DNA of 64,000 nt from Arthrobacter sp. MN05-02 (GTDB taxonomy: Bacteria > Actinomycetota > Actinomycetes > Actinomycetales > Micrococcaceae), in NCBI GenBank assembly GCA_004001285.1, contig AP018697.1, forward strand, positions 744,001 to 808,000, given 5' to 3'. A model generated the notes under the pieces. The model made no database searches. It saw nothing but the letters and a program-made list of their open reading frames with translations, and was not told the origin of the DNA. The position numbers and the translations under genes are program-made. Each line of letters begins with the position of its first letter. The stretch's first letter is position 1. Shown here one piece after another: positions 53,501 through 63,057 of this stretch.

Positions 53501-54190
53501 ATGAACTACCCGGAGATTCTCGATGCAGGGCACGTTGATGAGGCGGCGGGGCTGGTTCGGCGCTACTACCGGCCGATTGAGGGCAACACAACCCCTCGCA
53601 CGGGCACGCGTTTTGACGACTGGGCAGGCGGCGGGGATCATCCCGATGTCGCTGGCCGCATCACCGCCGATGACCTGGTGGCCGTGTCATTTCTGTCCGT
53701 AGACATCACGGGACGGGCGGCAATCGGCCTGCTCGAAAAGCACGTTGACGAGGTCGCTGATCTGCTCAGGCAAATTCCGGTCGACGTCGACTTATGGGAG
53801 GCGGACCTAGAGCGGCTGAACAGTCCAAGCGGACCCGAGTACGAGCTCTGGAATCTGCTGCGCGGACACAAGTACGGCAAGTGGGGCATCGGGCCCACGA
53901 GGGCGAGCAAGATCATGGCTCGCAAGCGTCCGCGCTTGATTCCCATTTACGACTCCGTCGTTCGTCCACTCATGGGACTGAAGAATTCCGGAGGCCAATG
54001 GACTGCCTGGCACGCTGCGCTGACCGCCGACCCAGCGCTGCCCGGCAGGCTTGCGAGCATTCGTGAGGTGGCCGGTGCGCCGGACAGTATTTTCATGCTG
54101 CGAGTGATGGACATCGTGCTGTGGATGCATGGTATTGAGATTGGGCTGAAGCCTGATAGTGATGACGACATAGCGGAGCCCGAGGAGTAG
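53501..54190 (+). CDS. DUF6308-like protein
   Basis: The 229-residue soluble protein contains RFDDWAGGGDHPDVAGRITA, LVAVSFLSVDITGRAA, GPTRASKIMARKRPRLIPIY and a C-terminal MLRVMDIVLWMHGIEIG. These match my recollection of the DUF6308 family, common in actinobacterial accessory DNA. GPTRASKIMA...PRLIPIYDSVV resembles a helix-hairpin-helix glycosylase-type segment, so a DNA-related role is conceivable. It lies 2 bp before the nuclease-like gene and is probably co-transcribed with it. Confidence 0.65.
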   Translation: MNYPEILDAGHVDEAAGLVRRYYRPIEGNTTPRTGTRFDDWAGGGDHPDVAGRITADDLVAVSFLSVDITGRAAIGLLEKHVDEVADLLRQIPVDVDLWEADLERLNSPSGPEYELWNLLRGHKYGKWGIGPTRASKIMARKRPRLIPIYDSVVRPLMGLKNSGGQWTAWHAALTADPALPGRLASIREVAGAPDSIFMLRVMDIVLWMHGIEIGLKPDSDDDIAEPEE

Positions 54191-54192
54191 GG

Positions 54193-55272
54193 GTGCCCGC
54201 CATCCTCGTGCGTCCGCTGGGTGGCTTCTGGAGCGAGCCTCTGCACGTCGGCTACGAGCGTGAGGCCGACCTGCAGCAGATTCTTGCCGATCATCCAGGT
54301 CTCATCCCGGGGGTAGGAGAGGATGCCGTTGCCTGTAAGGAGCTGCAGTCTGGTGCAGGCCCTGCCGACCTGATCGTTGTGGATCAGGCAGGCGGCCTGA
54401 CACTGGTCGAGTGCAAGCTCGCCTCGAACCGCCAAGTGCGGCGCGAGATCATCGGGCAGATGTTTGACTACGCGTCGGCGTTCTGGCGGATGCCGCTGGC
54501 CGATTTCGAGCAGCGATGGCTTGCTCGGTCCGGCATCAGCCTCTCCGATAGCGTCGCCTCGGCTAATCCCGACTTCGCCGGCGCCGTCGCTGCAAACCTG
54601 GAAGAGGGGCGCTTCAATATCGTTCTGGCGGTGGACGCCATCAATGACGACCTCAAGCGCATCGTCGAGTACTTGAACGCGACGTCCGGACCGGCAACGT
54701 CGGTCATTGCCGTCGCCTACAAGCGGCTGCTGACTGAGCACACTGAGATCCTCATGCCGACCACGTACGGGGAGGAACTCGCCGAGGCGAAGACTGCTGC
54801 CGCGGAGCGGACCCACGGGCGCTGGACCGAGGAGGAATGTCGTTCTTGGATGCGGGACAACGACCCGGAGAACCTGTCTAGGTTCGACTTACTCCTCGAA
54901 GAGGCGGAGAACCGCAGTATTCCGTTCGTCGGGTCAGTGAAGCGGGAGAAGGGTATGCCGGCGGGGTCCCTTCAGATCGTGTTGGACGACGTCGGCACAA
55001 GCGGGCACGTCTACGTTTATCACTACTCCGCGACGTCAACGTCAATCGAGCTGAGTTTCACTGCAGTACCGAAAGCGGCCGGATCGGATGCCCACCACCA
55101 TCGCATGCGCGCATTTCTCGGTCACCTAGACGAAATTGAGGAGTTCCGCAGCGCTGCGGCAATCCTGCGCGAATCCACGTGGAAACGCCGCCCAAATGTA
55201 CCGTTGTCCGAGTTGTCCTTCAATTCCGTGAGACGTCTCGTTGCGGTCGTCGCGGAAATCAGACCTGAGTAG
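54193..55272 (+). CDS. PD-(D/E)XK nuclease-like protein
   Basis: The 359-residue protein shows a nuclease core in residues 20-90: an early YEREADLQQIL helix with Glu, GPADLIVVDQ with Asp59, and LTLVECKLASN with Glu73 and Lys75, followed by REIIGQMFDYASAFWRM. This is the pattern of PD-(D/E)XK folds such as DUF91-type nucleases. The C-terminal 150 residues hold no motif I know. The GTG start is 2 bp after the DUF6308-like stop with GAGGAG before it. It is convergent with, and overlaps by 14 bp, the helicase gene on the other strand. Confidence 0.7.
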   Translation: MPAILVRPLGGFWSEPLHVGYEREADLQQILADHPGLIPGVGEDAVACKELQSGAGPADLIVVDQAGGLTLVECKLASNRQVRREIIGQMFDYASAFWRMPLADFEQRWLARSGISLSDSVASANPDFAGAVAANLEEGRFNIVLAVDAINDDLKRIVEYLNATSGPATSVIAVAYKRLLTEHTEILMPTTYGEELAEAKTAAAERTHGRWTEEECRSWMRDNDPENLSRFDLLLEEAENRSIPFVGSVKREKGMPAGSLQIVLDDVGTSGHVYVYHYSATSTSIELSFTAVPKAAGSDAHHHRMRAFLGHLDEIEEFRSAAAILRESTWKRRPNVPLSELSFNSVRRLVAVVAEIRPE

Positions 55273-56956
55273 CGGGCGTACCGGCGGTGGGGAGCCATTG
55301 CTTGGCACTCCGCAGTGCCAAGTCCAGCTTTCGGCCGCCAGCTGCCGTAATCTCGTTATCGTCACCGACGATCACGAGAAGACTTCTCGCTCGGGACAGC
55401 CCGACGTACAGCTGCTCGGGCGCCCATTCCATATCGCGGAAGCCGTTAACGCACAGAATGATGACGGAGCGTTCAAGACCCTTGAACCCCAGGACGTGTC
55501 CGTAGAACTCGGCGTCGTCCTGATGAAACTCACGCCAGTAGTCGGCAATGGTCCCGTTGTCGAAGTGTTCCTGGTGCACGGGATGGCGGTGGCGAGTGGT
55601 AAGGAGTGCTATCTGATTTGTGGCCCAGCCCTCCTCGATAAGGGCATCAACGCAGTCCCCGGCCAGGTCGAGGGCGTCCTCGGTGGAGCAGCGAACACGG
55701 CGGACAGGCAGGCCGGTTGCACCTCTGGGTCTGAAGTGAGGGCCGGCAAAGCCTCTGAACGTCTCCGCAATTCTGCGGGTATTTCGGAGGTTGTCATCGA
55801 TATGAATCGGTACGAGGTCAGCAAGCGGAGCGGATCCCTCTTCAAGCGTATGAGCCTTCCAGCGTCGGTACACGTCCTGCTGGTCGTCCATAAAAGCGTA
55901 GATTCCGCCTGCGTTCGGGTCCTTCAGGCACATCTTCAGGGCCTGCCACTAGAGCGGGGCAAAGTCCTGCGCCTCGTCGACCACGACGGCGTCGAGCTTC
56001 TCCGTTTGCAGTAGGGACCCCGCGAGACCCAAGAGCTCCTGGGGAAGCTGTTCGTCGAAGTACTCCTGTCCTTCGCCGTCCCGCACGCCGAGTCTGAGGG
56101 CATATTCGTGAAACTCGCCCGTGAAAATCGGGGCTGCCTGGCGCCAGCCCTGCACCTGGTTTCGGAGGTGCTGACTGAGCCCCTTGTTGTAGCAGAAAAG
56201 ACCTACCCGTTTGCCTTCCTTTGCCAAGCGTTTAGCTTTCTCTACGGCCAACCAGGTCTTACCGCTTCCTGCTCCGCCCACGTACCGCACTCGCGGCAGT
56301 GAACGCGTGGCTGCGAGCAGGATCGCCTGGCGTTCGGTCAACTGATCCTGACTGTCCTCCGCTTCACGGGCTGAATAAGACAGGTCAACTATCGACTCCA
56401 GCTGCCCCAACTTCGGCAGCATGCGATCCATGAAGGAGGTTGCCAGCGGATTGGTGCCTCCGCCCTCGCGCTCAATGGCTTCACGAATACGGACGGCGGG
56501 GGAGACGAGGTCATCCGCGTCGAGAATCAGGGTTCGAGCACAACCGGCCATCTCCCACTGCCGTGGAACCCGTGTGTAGGGGAAGCACGCCATATACGCG
56601 AACCTGCTCGAGACACGGCTACCCAGCTGCTTTTCCATCCAGGTCCGGAAGGCATGCATGGAGCTCTGGGATTGGACGACAGGGCTTTGAATTCTACGCC
56701 GTCCCTCAATTCCCCCCGACTGGTACCACTGGCCGTCGTCGACGGAGACGAGGCCACCCTTGACCTCGATAGCAGCAAGGCCGACGCCGGGCCAGAACAC
56801 CAACAGGTCAATCTCGCACTCCGCGCGACCGTCCCGCACCTGCACGGAGTGAGCGACGACGGCATCGTCGGGCAGGTCCCGGCGCAGCTGCCCCCAAACC
56901 ACCTTTTCGGCGGACTGCGCCTCTGTGAAGTCAGGTTCTGCTGGAATCGAACGCAT
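55259..56956 (-). pseudogene. NERD-UvrD-like helicase interrupted by an in-frame amber codon
   Basis: The single frame encodes a NERD nuclease-like domain (AECEIDLLVFWPGVGLAAIE with Asp50, Glu64 and Lys66), Walker A VGGAGSGKTWLA (226-237), GLFCYNKGLSQHL and motif II VVVDEAQDFAPL. Codon 336 (55949-55951) is TAG. The same frame continues without other defects: WQALKMCLKDP, YAFMDDQQDVY (motif III), FKGLERSVIILC (motif V) and YVGLSRARSLLVIVG (motif VI). Changing TAG to TGG would give the WW expected. So one recent nonsense change splits the enzyme inside its ATPase. It is divergent from the PLD-helicase gene. Confidence 0.8.
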
Positions 56957-57095
56957 GGTTCCCCCTAAGTAATAGCAGCACCGTATCGCGCCAGTAGCTC
57001 TCTTCTTTGGAAAACCGCTGTGTGCCCTGAAGGAGCGCCCTGTTAGTGTTCGGATAGCCGGAATACAGGAACTTGTCGCACTATGGACATATTCT

Positions 57096-60000
57096 TTGAC
57101 CGTGGAAGAAATTAATGGGGTAACGGCGCAGCAGAGACTAGCCGAAGGCCTCTACGAAACGCTTGTTACTCGCTCACTTGCGGAGCGCCTAGTTGGAGTA
57201 CCTGAATTTGAAGTAAGAGTTCAACCGCTAGGGGACAACGAAGCTCTTGCCGCCGTTACAAGGCACCTCGCCCGGGTGATGAGTGAAGCGTTGCTTAAGA
57301 CCGAGCCCGAGAAGCGGCTCGCCGTAGCAAACAAACTCCTACTGGCACTGTCAGCGGAGGAGGCGGTCGATGAGGGGCCGTCGCAACTCCTGTCCCTTCA
57401 CAAGCCCGGGTCAGTCAAGCGGCGCGACCTGCGGCGGCCCGCGACGGCGCTCTCCGACTCGGCGCTCCTGACGAACGGCAGAGATGAACCGAACCTGGCG
57501 GCGGAGCTGCGCGCTGAGATGGAGTCCGCCAATACCGTCGACCTGCTCTGCGCCTTCGTGCGATGGACTGGGCTGAGGCTTCTCCACCCGGCTCTCGAGC
57601 GATTGACCGAGCGCGGAGTGCAGCTACGCGTGATCACGACTACCTATATGGGTGCTACTGAGCGTCGGGCCGTTGACGAGTTGGTGAATCGATATGGCGC
57701 TGAAGTCAAGATCAGTTACGAATCGCAAGCGACGCGGTTGCACGCGAAGGCGTGGCTATTCCGTCGCAACACCGGTTTCGATACGGCCTATGTAGGCAGC
57801 TCGAATTTGAGCAAGGCAGCTTTGGTCGACGGGTTGGAATGGAACGTGCGCCTCAGCTCCGTCGCCACGCCAGACCTCCTTAAGAAGTTCGAGGTGACCT
57901 TCGATAGTTACTGGGCACAGCGCGCCTTCCAGGCCTACGACCCCGAGCGGGACGGCGACAAACTTGATGCAGCGCTTGAACGCAACGGTGGTCGCCGCAC
58001 CGGTGCACCGAAGGCCGAAACAGGGCTTGAGGTAGAGCCGTACCTGCACCAAGTCGAGATGCTCGAGGATCTCGAATCTGAACGACTCAAGGGCCATACG
58101 CGGAACCTCATGGTTGCGGCAACCGGCACCGGCAAGACCGTCATCGCCGCTCTTGATTATCAGCGTCTCTGCGAAACAGCGCGCCGGCGCCTCAAGCTGC
58201 TCTTTGTGGCGCACCGACAGGAGATTCTGAAGCAAGCGTTGAGTACCTATCGCACCGTGATGCAGGACGGCGCGTTTGGCGAGCTCTACGTGGGAGAGAA
58301 CAAGCCAACGCAGTGGAACCAAGTCTTCGCATCGGTGCAATCGCTCGCCTCGCGCGGAGTGGAGGCGCTGGAACCAGATTCCTTCGACGTCGTCGTTATT
58401 GACGAGTTCCACCACGCGATGGCGCCGAGCTATCGTCGCCTCATCGACCATCTCCGCCCTCAGCAGTTGCTCGGGCTGACGGCCACTCCTGAACGGGGCG
58501 ACGGCTTGGACGTGGCTCGACAGTTCTTCAATGGTCGGACTGCAAGCGAGCTTCGCCTCTGGGATGCTTTGGATGCAGACCTCCTGGTGCCGTTTCACTA
58601 CTTTGGAGTGTCAGACGACGTCGACCTCAGTCAGCTGGAATGGAAGCGCGGCAACTACGACGTTGGGCAACTCGACCGCCTCTACACGGGTAACGACGCC
58701 CGCGCAGCGAAGGTGATTCGAGAATTGCGCGACAAGGTCACCAATACCGATGACATGCGCGCGCTTGGGTTCTGCGTATCTGTTCAGCACGCGCACTACA
58801 TGGCGGAGGTCTTCAACCGGGCGGGGATTCGCTCGCTTGCTGTCGATGGTGGTACTGACGAGGCAGCGCGAACGCTCGCCCTCGTGCAGTTGCGAGACTC
58901 CACGATCAACTGTCTCTTCACCGTTGATCTCTTCAACGAAGGCCTCGATCTACCGCAGGTAGACACGGTGCTCCTCCTGCGTCCCACCCAGAGCTCCACA
59001 GTTTTCCTCCAGCAACTCGGCCGAGGACTTAGGAGAGCTGAAGGGAAGTCCGTACTCACCGTATTGGACTTCATCGGCCAACAACGCCGTGAGTTCCGGT
59101 TCGACCTCCGTTACCGAGCCCTCACCGGTTACGGACGGAAGCAACTTGAGAGAGCTGTGCAGGACGAGTTCCCATACCTTCCGTCTGGATCGCAGATCAT
59201 CCTCGATCGTGTTGCTCAGAAGGTCGTCCTGGACAACATCAGGTCTCAGCTGCGGTTCAATCGGTCGCAACTCGTTCAGGACATCGCCTCCTACGGCGAG
59301 ACGAACTTGGCTTCGTATCTCGAAAAGTCCGGCAATGACCTTAAGCAGCTGTATCGGAACACCAAGGACTCTTGGATTGGCTACCTGCGTCAGGCCGGCT
59401 TGCTCGGCTCTCTCGCGGAAGCCGGCACAGGGCAGCAGATCCTCGAACTGTCCAGTCCAGACGAGCAGAAGCTTCTCGGTCGAATGGTGCGCTTCCTGCA
59501 CGTCGATGATCCCGAGCGCGGAGAGGCGTATGCGAAGCTCGTTGATCCGTCGTGCCCGCCCTACGCCGATCTCGGTTCGCGCGAGCAGATATTCGCGCGC
59601 ATGCTGTTCTACACGGTTTGGAACGACGGCGGAGGATTCAGCACGTACGACGCCGGCCTCAGCCACCTCCGCCAGTACCGCTTTGTGTGCAGCGAGATTC
59701 AGCAGTTGATTGAGCTTGGGGTGGCAACGTCGCGTCACGCGGGCAAGAGCCTTGGCTTGGGATTGCAGCACATCCCACTTCTGTCGCACGCCACATACCG
59801 CCGAGAGGAAATACTCGCCGCGCTGAGTTACGGTTCCCTCGAAGCAGGGAAGAACGTGCAGCACCGCGAGGGCGTTGCCTGGTGCCCTCAAACCTCGACG
59901 GACGCTTTCTTCGTCACGCTCAACAAGGACGACAAGAATCATTCAGCGTCAACGATGTACAAGGACTACGCAATCAGTCCGGAGCTGTTCCACTGGGAAT

Positions 60001-60251
60001 CTCAGAACGCGACGTCGCCCTCAAGCCCGACTGGACGGCGGTACCTGGATCGGAAGAGACACGATTCTTTCGTGCTGATCTTCACGCGGCCCACCGCGGA
60101 GGACGAGACCGGACTTACGATGCCGTACACGTGCCTAGGCGCGGTGGACTACGTGCAGCACACGGGGGAGAAGCCCATCGCGATTATCTGGAAGCTGCAG
60201 CGACCGATGCCCGCGGATGTCTTTGCAGCGGCAGCAGCCGTCGCACTTTAG
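57096..60251 (+). CDS. PLD nuclease-SF2 helicase-DUF3427 protein
   Basis: The 1051-residue protein has a phospholipase-D-type nuclease domain (LHAKAWLFRR, then YVGSSNLSKAAL, about 215-245) and a superfamily 2 helicase: AATGTGKT (about 340-347), motif II VIDEFHHA (about 434), LTATPER and motif VI QQLGRGLRRAEG. The DUF3427-type C-terminal half includes RYRALTGYGRKQLERAV. Proteins of this layout are restriction-like enzymes found in defence islands. The start is TTG at 57096 or GTG at 57102; neither has a strong ribosome site. It is the last island gene, ending 85 bp before the LuxR remnant. Confidence 0.85.
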   Translation: MTVEEINGVTAQQRLAEGLYETLVTRSLAERLVGVPEFEVRVQPLGDNEALAAVTRHLARVMSEALLKTEPEKRLAVANKLLLALSAEEAVDEGPSQLLSLHKPGSVKRRDLRRPATALSDSALLTNGRDEPNLAAELRAEMESANTVDLLCAFVRWTGLRLLHPALERLTERGVQLRVITTTYMGATERRAVDELVNRYGAEVKISYESQATRLHAKAWLFRRNTGFDTAYVGSSNLSKAALVDGLEWNVRLSSVATPDLLKKFEVTFDSYWAQRAFQAYDPERDGDKLDAALERNGGRRTGAPKAETGLEVEPYLHQVEMLEDLESERLKGHTRNLMVAATGTGKTVIAALDYQRLCETARRRLKLLFVAHRQEILKQALSTYRTVMQDGAFGELYVGENKPTQWNQVFASVQSLASRGVEALEPDSFDVVVIDEFHHAMAPSYRRLIDHLRPQQLLGLTATPERGDGLDVARQFFNGRTASELRLWDALDADLLVPFHYFGVSDDVDLSQLEWKRGNYDVGQLDRLYTGNDARAAKVIRELRDKVTNTDDMRALGFCVSVQHAHYMAEVFNRAGIRSLAVDGGTDEAARTLALVQLRDSTINCLFTVDLFNEGLDLPQVDTVLLLRPTQSSTVFLQQLGRGLRRAEGKSVLTVLDFIGQQRREFRFDLRYRALTGYGRKQLERAVQDEFPYLPSGSQIILDRVAQKVVLDNIRSQLRFNRSQLVQDIASYGETNLASYLEKSGNDLKQLYRNTKDSWIGYLRQAGLLGSLAEAGTGQQILELSSPDEQKLLGRMVRFLHVDDPERGEAYAKLVDPSCPPYADLGSREQIFARMLFYTVWNDGGGFSTYDAGLSHLRQYRFVCSEIQQLIELGVATSRHAGKSLGLGLQHIPLLSHATYRREEILAALSYGSLEAGKNVQHREGVAWCPQTSTDAFFVTLNKDDKNHSASTMYKDYAISPELFHWESQNATSPSSPTGRRYLDRKRHDSFVLIFTRPTAEDETGLTMPYTCLGAVDYVQHTGEKPIAIIWKLQRPMPADVFAAAAAVAL

Positions 60252-60335
60252 TCGTAATCAAGTGAGAGAATTAGGGAGTGTTGTGAGTATTACGCAGTCG
60301 TCTTTTGTTATAACTCAAAATCAGATGCGTAGGTC

Positions 60336-60945
60336 GTTCAGCCCCTTCTCCGGGCAGGGCTCGTCCGGCTGCTCGAGACGTCCGAGCCGTCGGTACAGGT
60401 ACTCGGCGAGTTCGGGACGCTGGAAGACCTCACGGAGTCGGTGTCCCTCCTGCAGCCGGACATGATCGTCCTCGATGAGCACCTGCTGTCCCAGTATGTT
60501 GAAGCCCGGGCGACGGACGCGGATACCGTCGAGCGGCCGGTGGTCGCCGTCGTCAACCATTTCGCGGACGAACTGCTGGCGGCCGCCGCGTCGTCGGGCG
60601 TGCGGGGTTTCCTCTCGTTGTCTTCCACGCCCGCCGAAGTGGCGCGCGTCGTCGTCGCCGCCGCCCGCGGCGACGCCCTGCTGGACGGGGCGATGTTCAC
60701 GCGGCTCACGGAGAATCGCGCGGCGGACACAGGCGAGGCGATATCACTGACGGCCCGCGAACTCGAGGTCCGGGACCTCCTGGCCGAGGGGGCTGGCGGA
60801 CAAACAGATTGCCACGCGGCTCGCCATCTCGGTGAAGACGGTCGAGAAGCACGTGAGCGCCATGCTGCGGAAGACCGGGACACGTAACCGCACCATGCTG
60901 GTGGGCCTGCAGCACCAGGGTCAGGCAATCGCGAACTCCAGATAG
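60336..60945 (+). pseudogene. LuxR-family response regulator, start missing and frameshifted
   Basis: The frame begins abruptly with QPLLRAGLVRLLE, matching residues near 10-22 of response regulators (DDHPLVRAGL...); a TAG lies just upstream (60330-60332) and no start codon is present. The receiver part is degenerate but keeps the Asp in MIVLDEH. At 60792-60796 a five-G run holds one base too many; with G4 the protein continues GLADKQIATRLAISVKTVEK and HVSAMLRKTGTRNRTML, the LuxR DNA-binding helices, to the TAG at 60943-60945. The 5' loss coincides with the island border. Confidence 0.75.
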
Positions 60946-61021
60946 GCGGAGGTGACGGTCCTCAGCCTACGTACTGAGGCGCCACCAGCACGCTCGCCAG
61001 CGGAGCAAGCTCAGAGGACAG

Positions 61022-61813
61022 TTACGAAGACCCGGCGGCGGTGGCGTCGAGGATGAACCGGGCTGTCTCCTGCGGCTGGTCCCAGTGCGGGAAGTGCCCG
61101 CAGTCCTCGAAGACGTGCAGGGTGGCGTCCGGGTAGAGAGACATGGCAACGGCGGCCTCACTGAGCGGGGTGACCCTGTCCGACCGGCCCCAGCCGAACG
61201 CCAGCGTGCCCTTGATCGTCCCCCGTGGCGCGCCTGCCTGGCGCGGTCCGTGCGCGAGCGACTTACGCGCTTCGTCAAGACTGGACGAGGTGGCGAATCC
61301 GCGGAGCTCCGTCAGGACGAGATCCGGATCGAGCTTCCAGGGAGCCGCCGAGAATTGGGCGAGCAGCGCCGTCCGGCCCGCAGCCTGCTGGACGAGTGAC
61401 GGTAGGACGGGCTGGAGGCGCCGTACCAGCGCAATGGACGCGGTGATGCTGCCGTTGAAGATGCGCACCTGCGTGTCGTTCCAGAATCCTCCGGGATCGA
61501 GGGCGACGACGTTGCCGGCGTGACCGCGGCGCGCCAGCTCGACCACGATCCGCGCACCCATCGAGCTTCCGACAATGTCCACGTCTCGCAGGTTCTCCTG
61601 CTCGAGGAACTGCGCGACAGCGTCCGTCAGGGTCGTGATGGTCACCTCGCCCGTAAGCGGCTCGCTGCCGCCGAACCCGGGGAGGTCGATGGCGATGACC
61701 TCGCGCTGTGCCTGCAGCAGGGGGAGGACGGGGTCCCAGGTGCGGACACTCGAGCCGAGCCCGTGCACGAGGACGAGTGACTTTCCGGTGCCGGTTCGTT
61801 CGGCGTTCAACAT
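61022..61813 (-). CDS. Alpha/beta hydrolase
   Basis: The 263-residue protein shows the fold's oxyanion segment LVHGLGSSVRTWDPVLPLL (19-37), the nucleophile elbow GSSMGARI (Ser near 96), the acid in GRSDRVTPLSEAA and the histidine in EDCGHFPHWDQP. The closest known layouts are C-C bond hydrolases and esterases; the substrate is unknown. The ATG at 61813 follows GGAAGG. It is divergent from the SRPBCC gene. Confidence 0.85.
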   Translation of the reverse strand: MLNAERTGTGKSLVLVHGLGSSVRTWDPVLPLLQAQREVIAIDLPGFGGSEPLTGEVTITTLTDAVAQFLEQENLRDVDIVGSSMGARIVVELARRGHAGNVVALDPGGFWNDTQVRIFNGSITASIALVRRLQPVLPSLVQQAAGRTALLAQFSAAPWKLDPDLVLTELRGFATSSSLDEARKSLAHGPRQAGAPRGTIKGTLAFGWGRSDRVTPLSEAAVAMSLYPDATLHVFEDCGHFPHWDQPQETARFILDATAAGSS

Positions 61814-61915
61814 GTGGGGCCTTCCGTAGCCAGCGCGAGGACCCAGTCTATGCAGGTACAGATCGCTGCAGCCGATCCCCGTAGGACGGGAGAATTCTTC
61901 TGTGACAATGGGCGC

Positions 61916-62416
61916 ATGAGCCAGACAGAGATCCGCCACCACCAGGAGTCCGTCACGATCGAGGCATCGGCGGACAGTATCTACGATCTGGTCTCCGACA
62001 TCACCCGCACCGGCGAGTGGAGCCCGGTGTGTACGCGGTGCTGGTGGGAGGACGACGTCAGTGCGGGCCAGGCCGGTGCCTGGTTCACGGGGCGCAATGA
62101 GCTTCCGCACCGCACCTGGGAGACCCGGTCGCAGGTCGTGGCCGCAGAGCGCGGCCGTGAGTTCGCCTGGGTGGTCGGCGGCGATCGAGTCCGCTGGGGC
62201 TACACACTGACGCCGGCCGGCACCGGGACCACTCTGACCGAATCCTGGGATTTCCTGCCGGGCGGCATCGCCATGTTCGAGGAGAAGTTCGGGGATGACG
62301 CGCCCGCGCAGATTCTTGACCGGACCCGGCAGGCGCTCGAAGGCATCCCGCAGACGCTCGCCGCCATCAAGCGGATCGCCGAGTCCGGCACATCGCGTGA
62401 GGATAAGCGGTCCTAG
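61916..62416 (+). CDS. SRPBCC-family polyketide-cyclase/dehydrase-like protein
   Basis: The 166-residue protein has the SRPBCC pattern: SVTIEASADSIYDLVSDITR at 12-31, GEWSPVCTRCWWED, and a C-terminal helix IAMFEEKFGDDAPAQILDRT packing on the sheet. It would bind or modify a hydrophobic small molecule. ATG at 61916 was chosen because the family start aligns there; an earlier in-frame ATG at 61814 adds 34 residues without domain features. It is convergent with the HbpS-like gene. Confidence 0.75.
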   Translation: MSQTEIRHHQESVTIEASADSIYDLVSDITRTGEWSPVCTRCWWEDDVSAGQAGAWFTGRNELPHRTWETRSQVVAAERGREFAWVVGGDRVRWGYTLTPAGTGTTLTESWDFLPGGIAMFEEKFGDDAPAQILDRTRQALEGIPQTLAAIKRIAESGTSREDKRS

Positions 62417-62443
62417 CCCGCTGACCCTGCAGCAGGACGCGCT

Positions 62444-62863
62444 TCAGTAGGCAGCCGCGCCCGCCGAGGCCACCTCCTGGTCCTGCTCGATAGTGCCGGT
62501 GGAGACGCCGATGGCTCCCATGATGCTGCCGTCACGTACCAGCGGGATGCCACCGGGGAACACCGCGAGGCGGCCACCGTGGGCGTCGCTCAGCCCGTAG
62601 ATGGGACCGTCCTGCCGGGTGACGCCCTGCAGGTCGCCGGTCTCGCACTGGAACGCGATAAACGTGTAGGCCTTGTTGATGGCGATGGTGATGCTGCCGA
62701 TGTTCGCGCCGTCCATCCGCACGTGGGCCTTCAGGTTGCCGCCGGCATCGACGACGGCGATGTCCATCGGCTGGCCGATCTCGCTGGCTTTCGCCGCGGC
62801 GGCGTCGATCACGCGCCGGGCTTCCTCGGAGGTGATGGTCTCGAGCACTGATCCCTGGGGCAT
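62444..62863 (-). CDS. GlcG/HbpS-like heme-binding-fold protein
   Basis: The 139-residue protein fits the GlcG/HbpS family: SEEARRVIDAAAAKASEIGQ, IAVVDAGGNLKAHVRMDGAN, and the C-terminal FPGGIPLVRDGSIMGAIGVS. AAGGA lies seven bases before the ATG at 62863. Members bind heme or act in glycolate or diol utilisation. Together with the aldolase gene, from which it is divergent, it may belong to a carbon-utilisation locus. Confidence 0.8.
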   Translation of the reverse strand: MPQGSVLETITSEEARRVIDAAAAKASEIGQPMDIAVVDAGGNLKAHVRMDGANIGSITIAINKAYTFIAFQCETGDLQGVTRQDGPIYGLSDAHGGRLAVFPGGIPLVRDGSIMGAIGVSTGTIEQDQEVASAGAAAY

Positions 62864-63057
62864 GGGGTGTCCTTCGTCATTGAAGTGGTAGCGGAGCTGG
62901 AGAAGCAGGGGCCGGAGCAGCCGCGCCCCACTCAACCATCACCGCCGGCGCCTGGCGAGGTGGTGTTTACCCCCAGAGGGGAGGGAGGGGTACCACCCAT
63001 TCCCGTGCGGAGGCGGTGGCCCTAGCGTGGGGAGGAGCCTAACCAGGAGGAGACGTC

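Noticed and set aside
60252..60335. tRNA or attachment site at the right island border
   Set aside because: No tRNA-like arms or T-loop sequence and no sequence shared with the left border at 30432-30440 were found.
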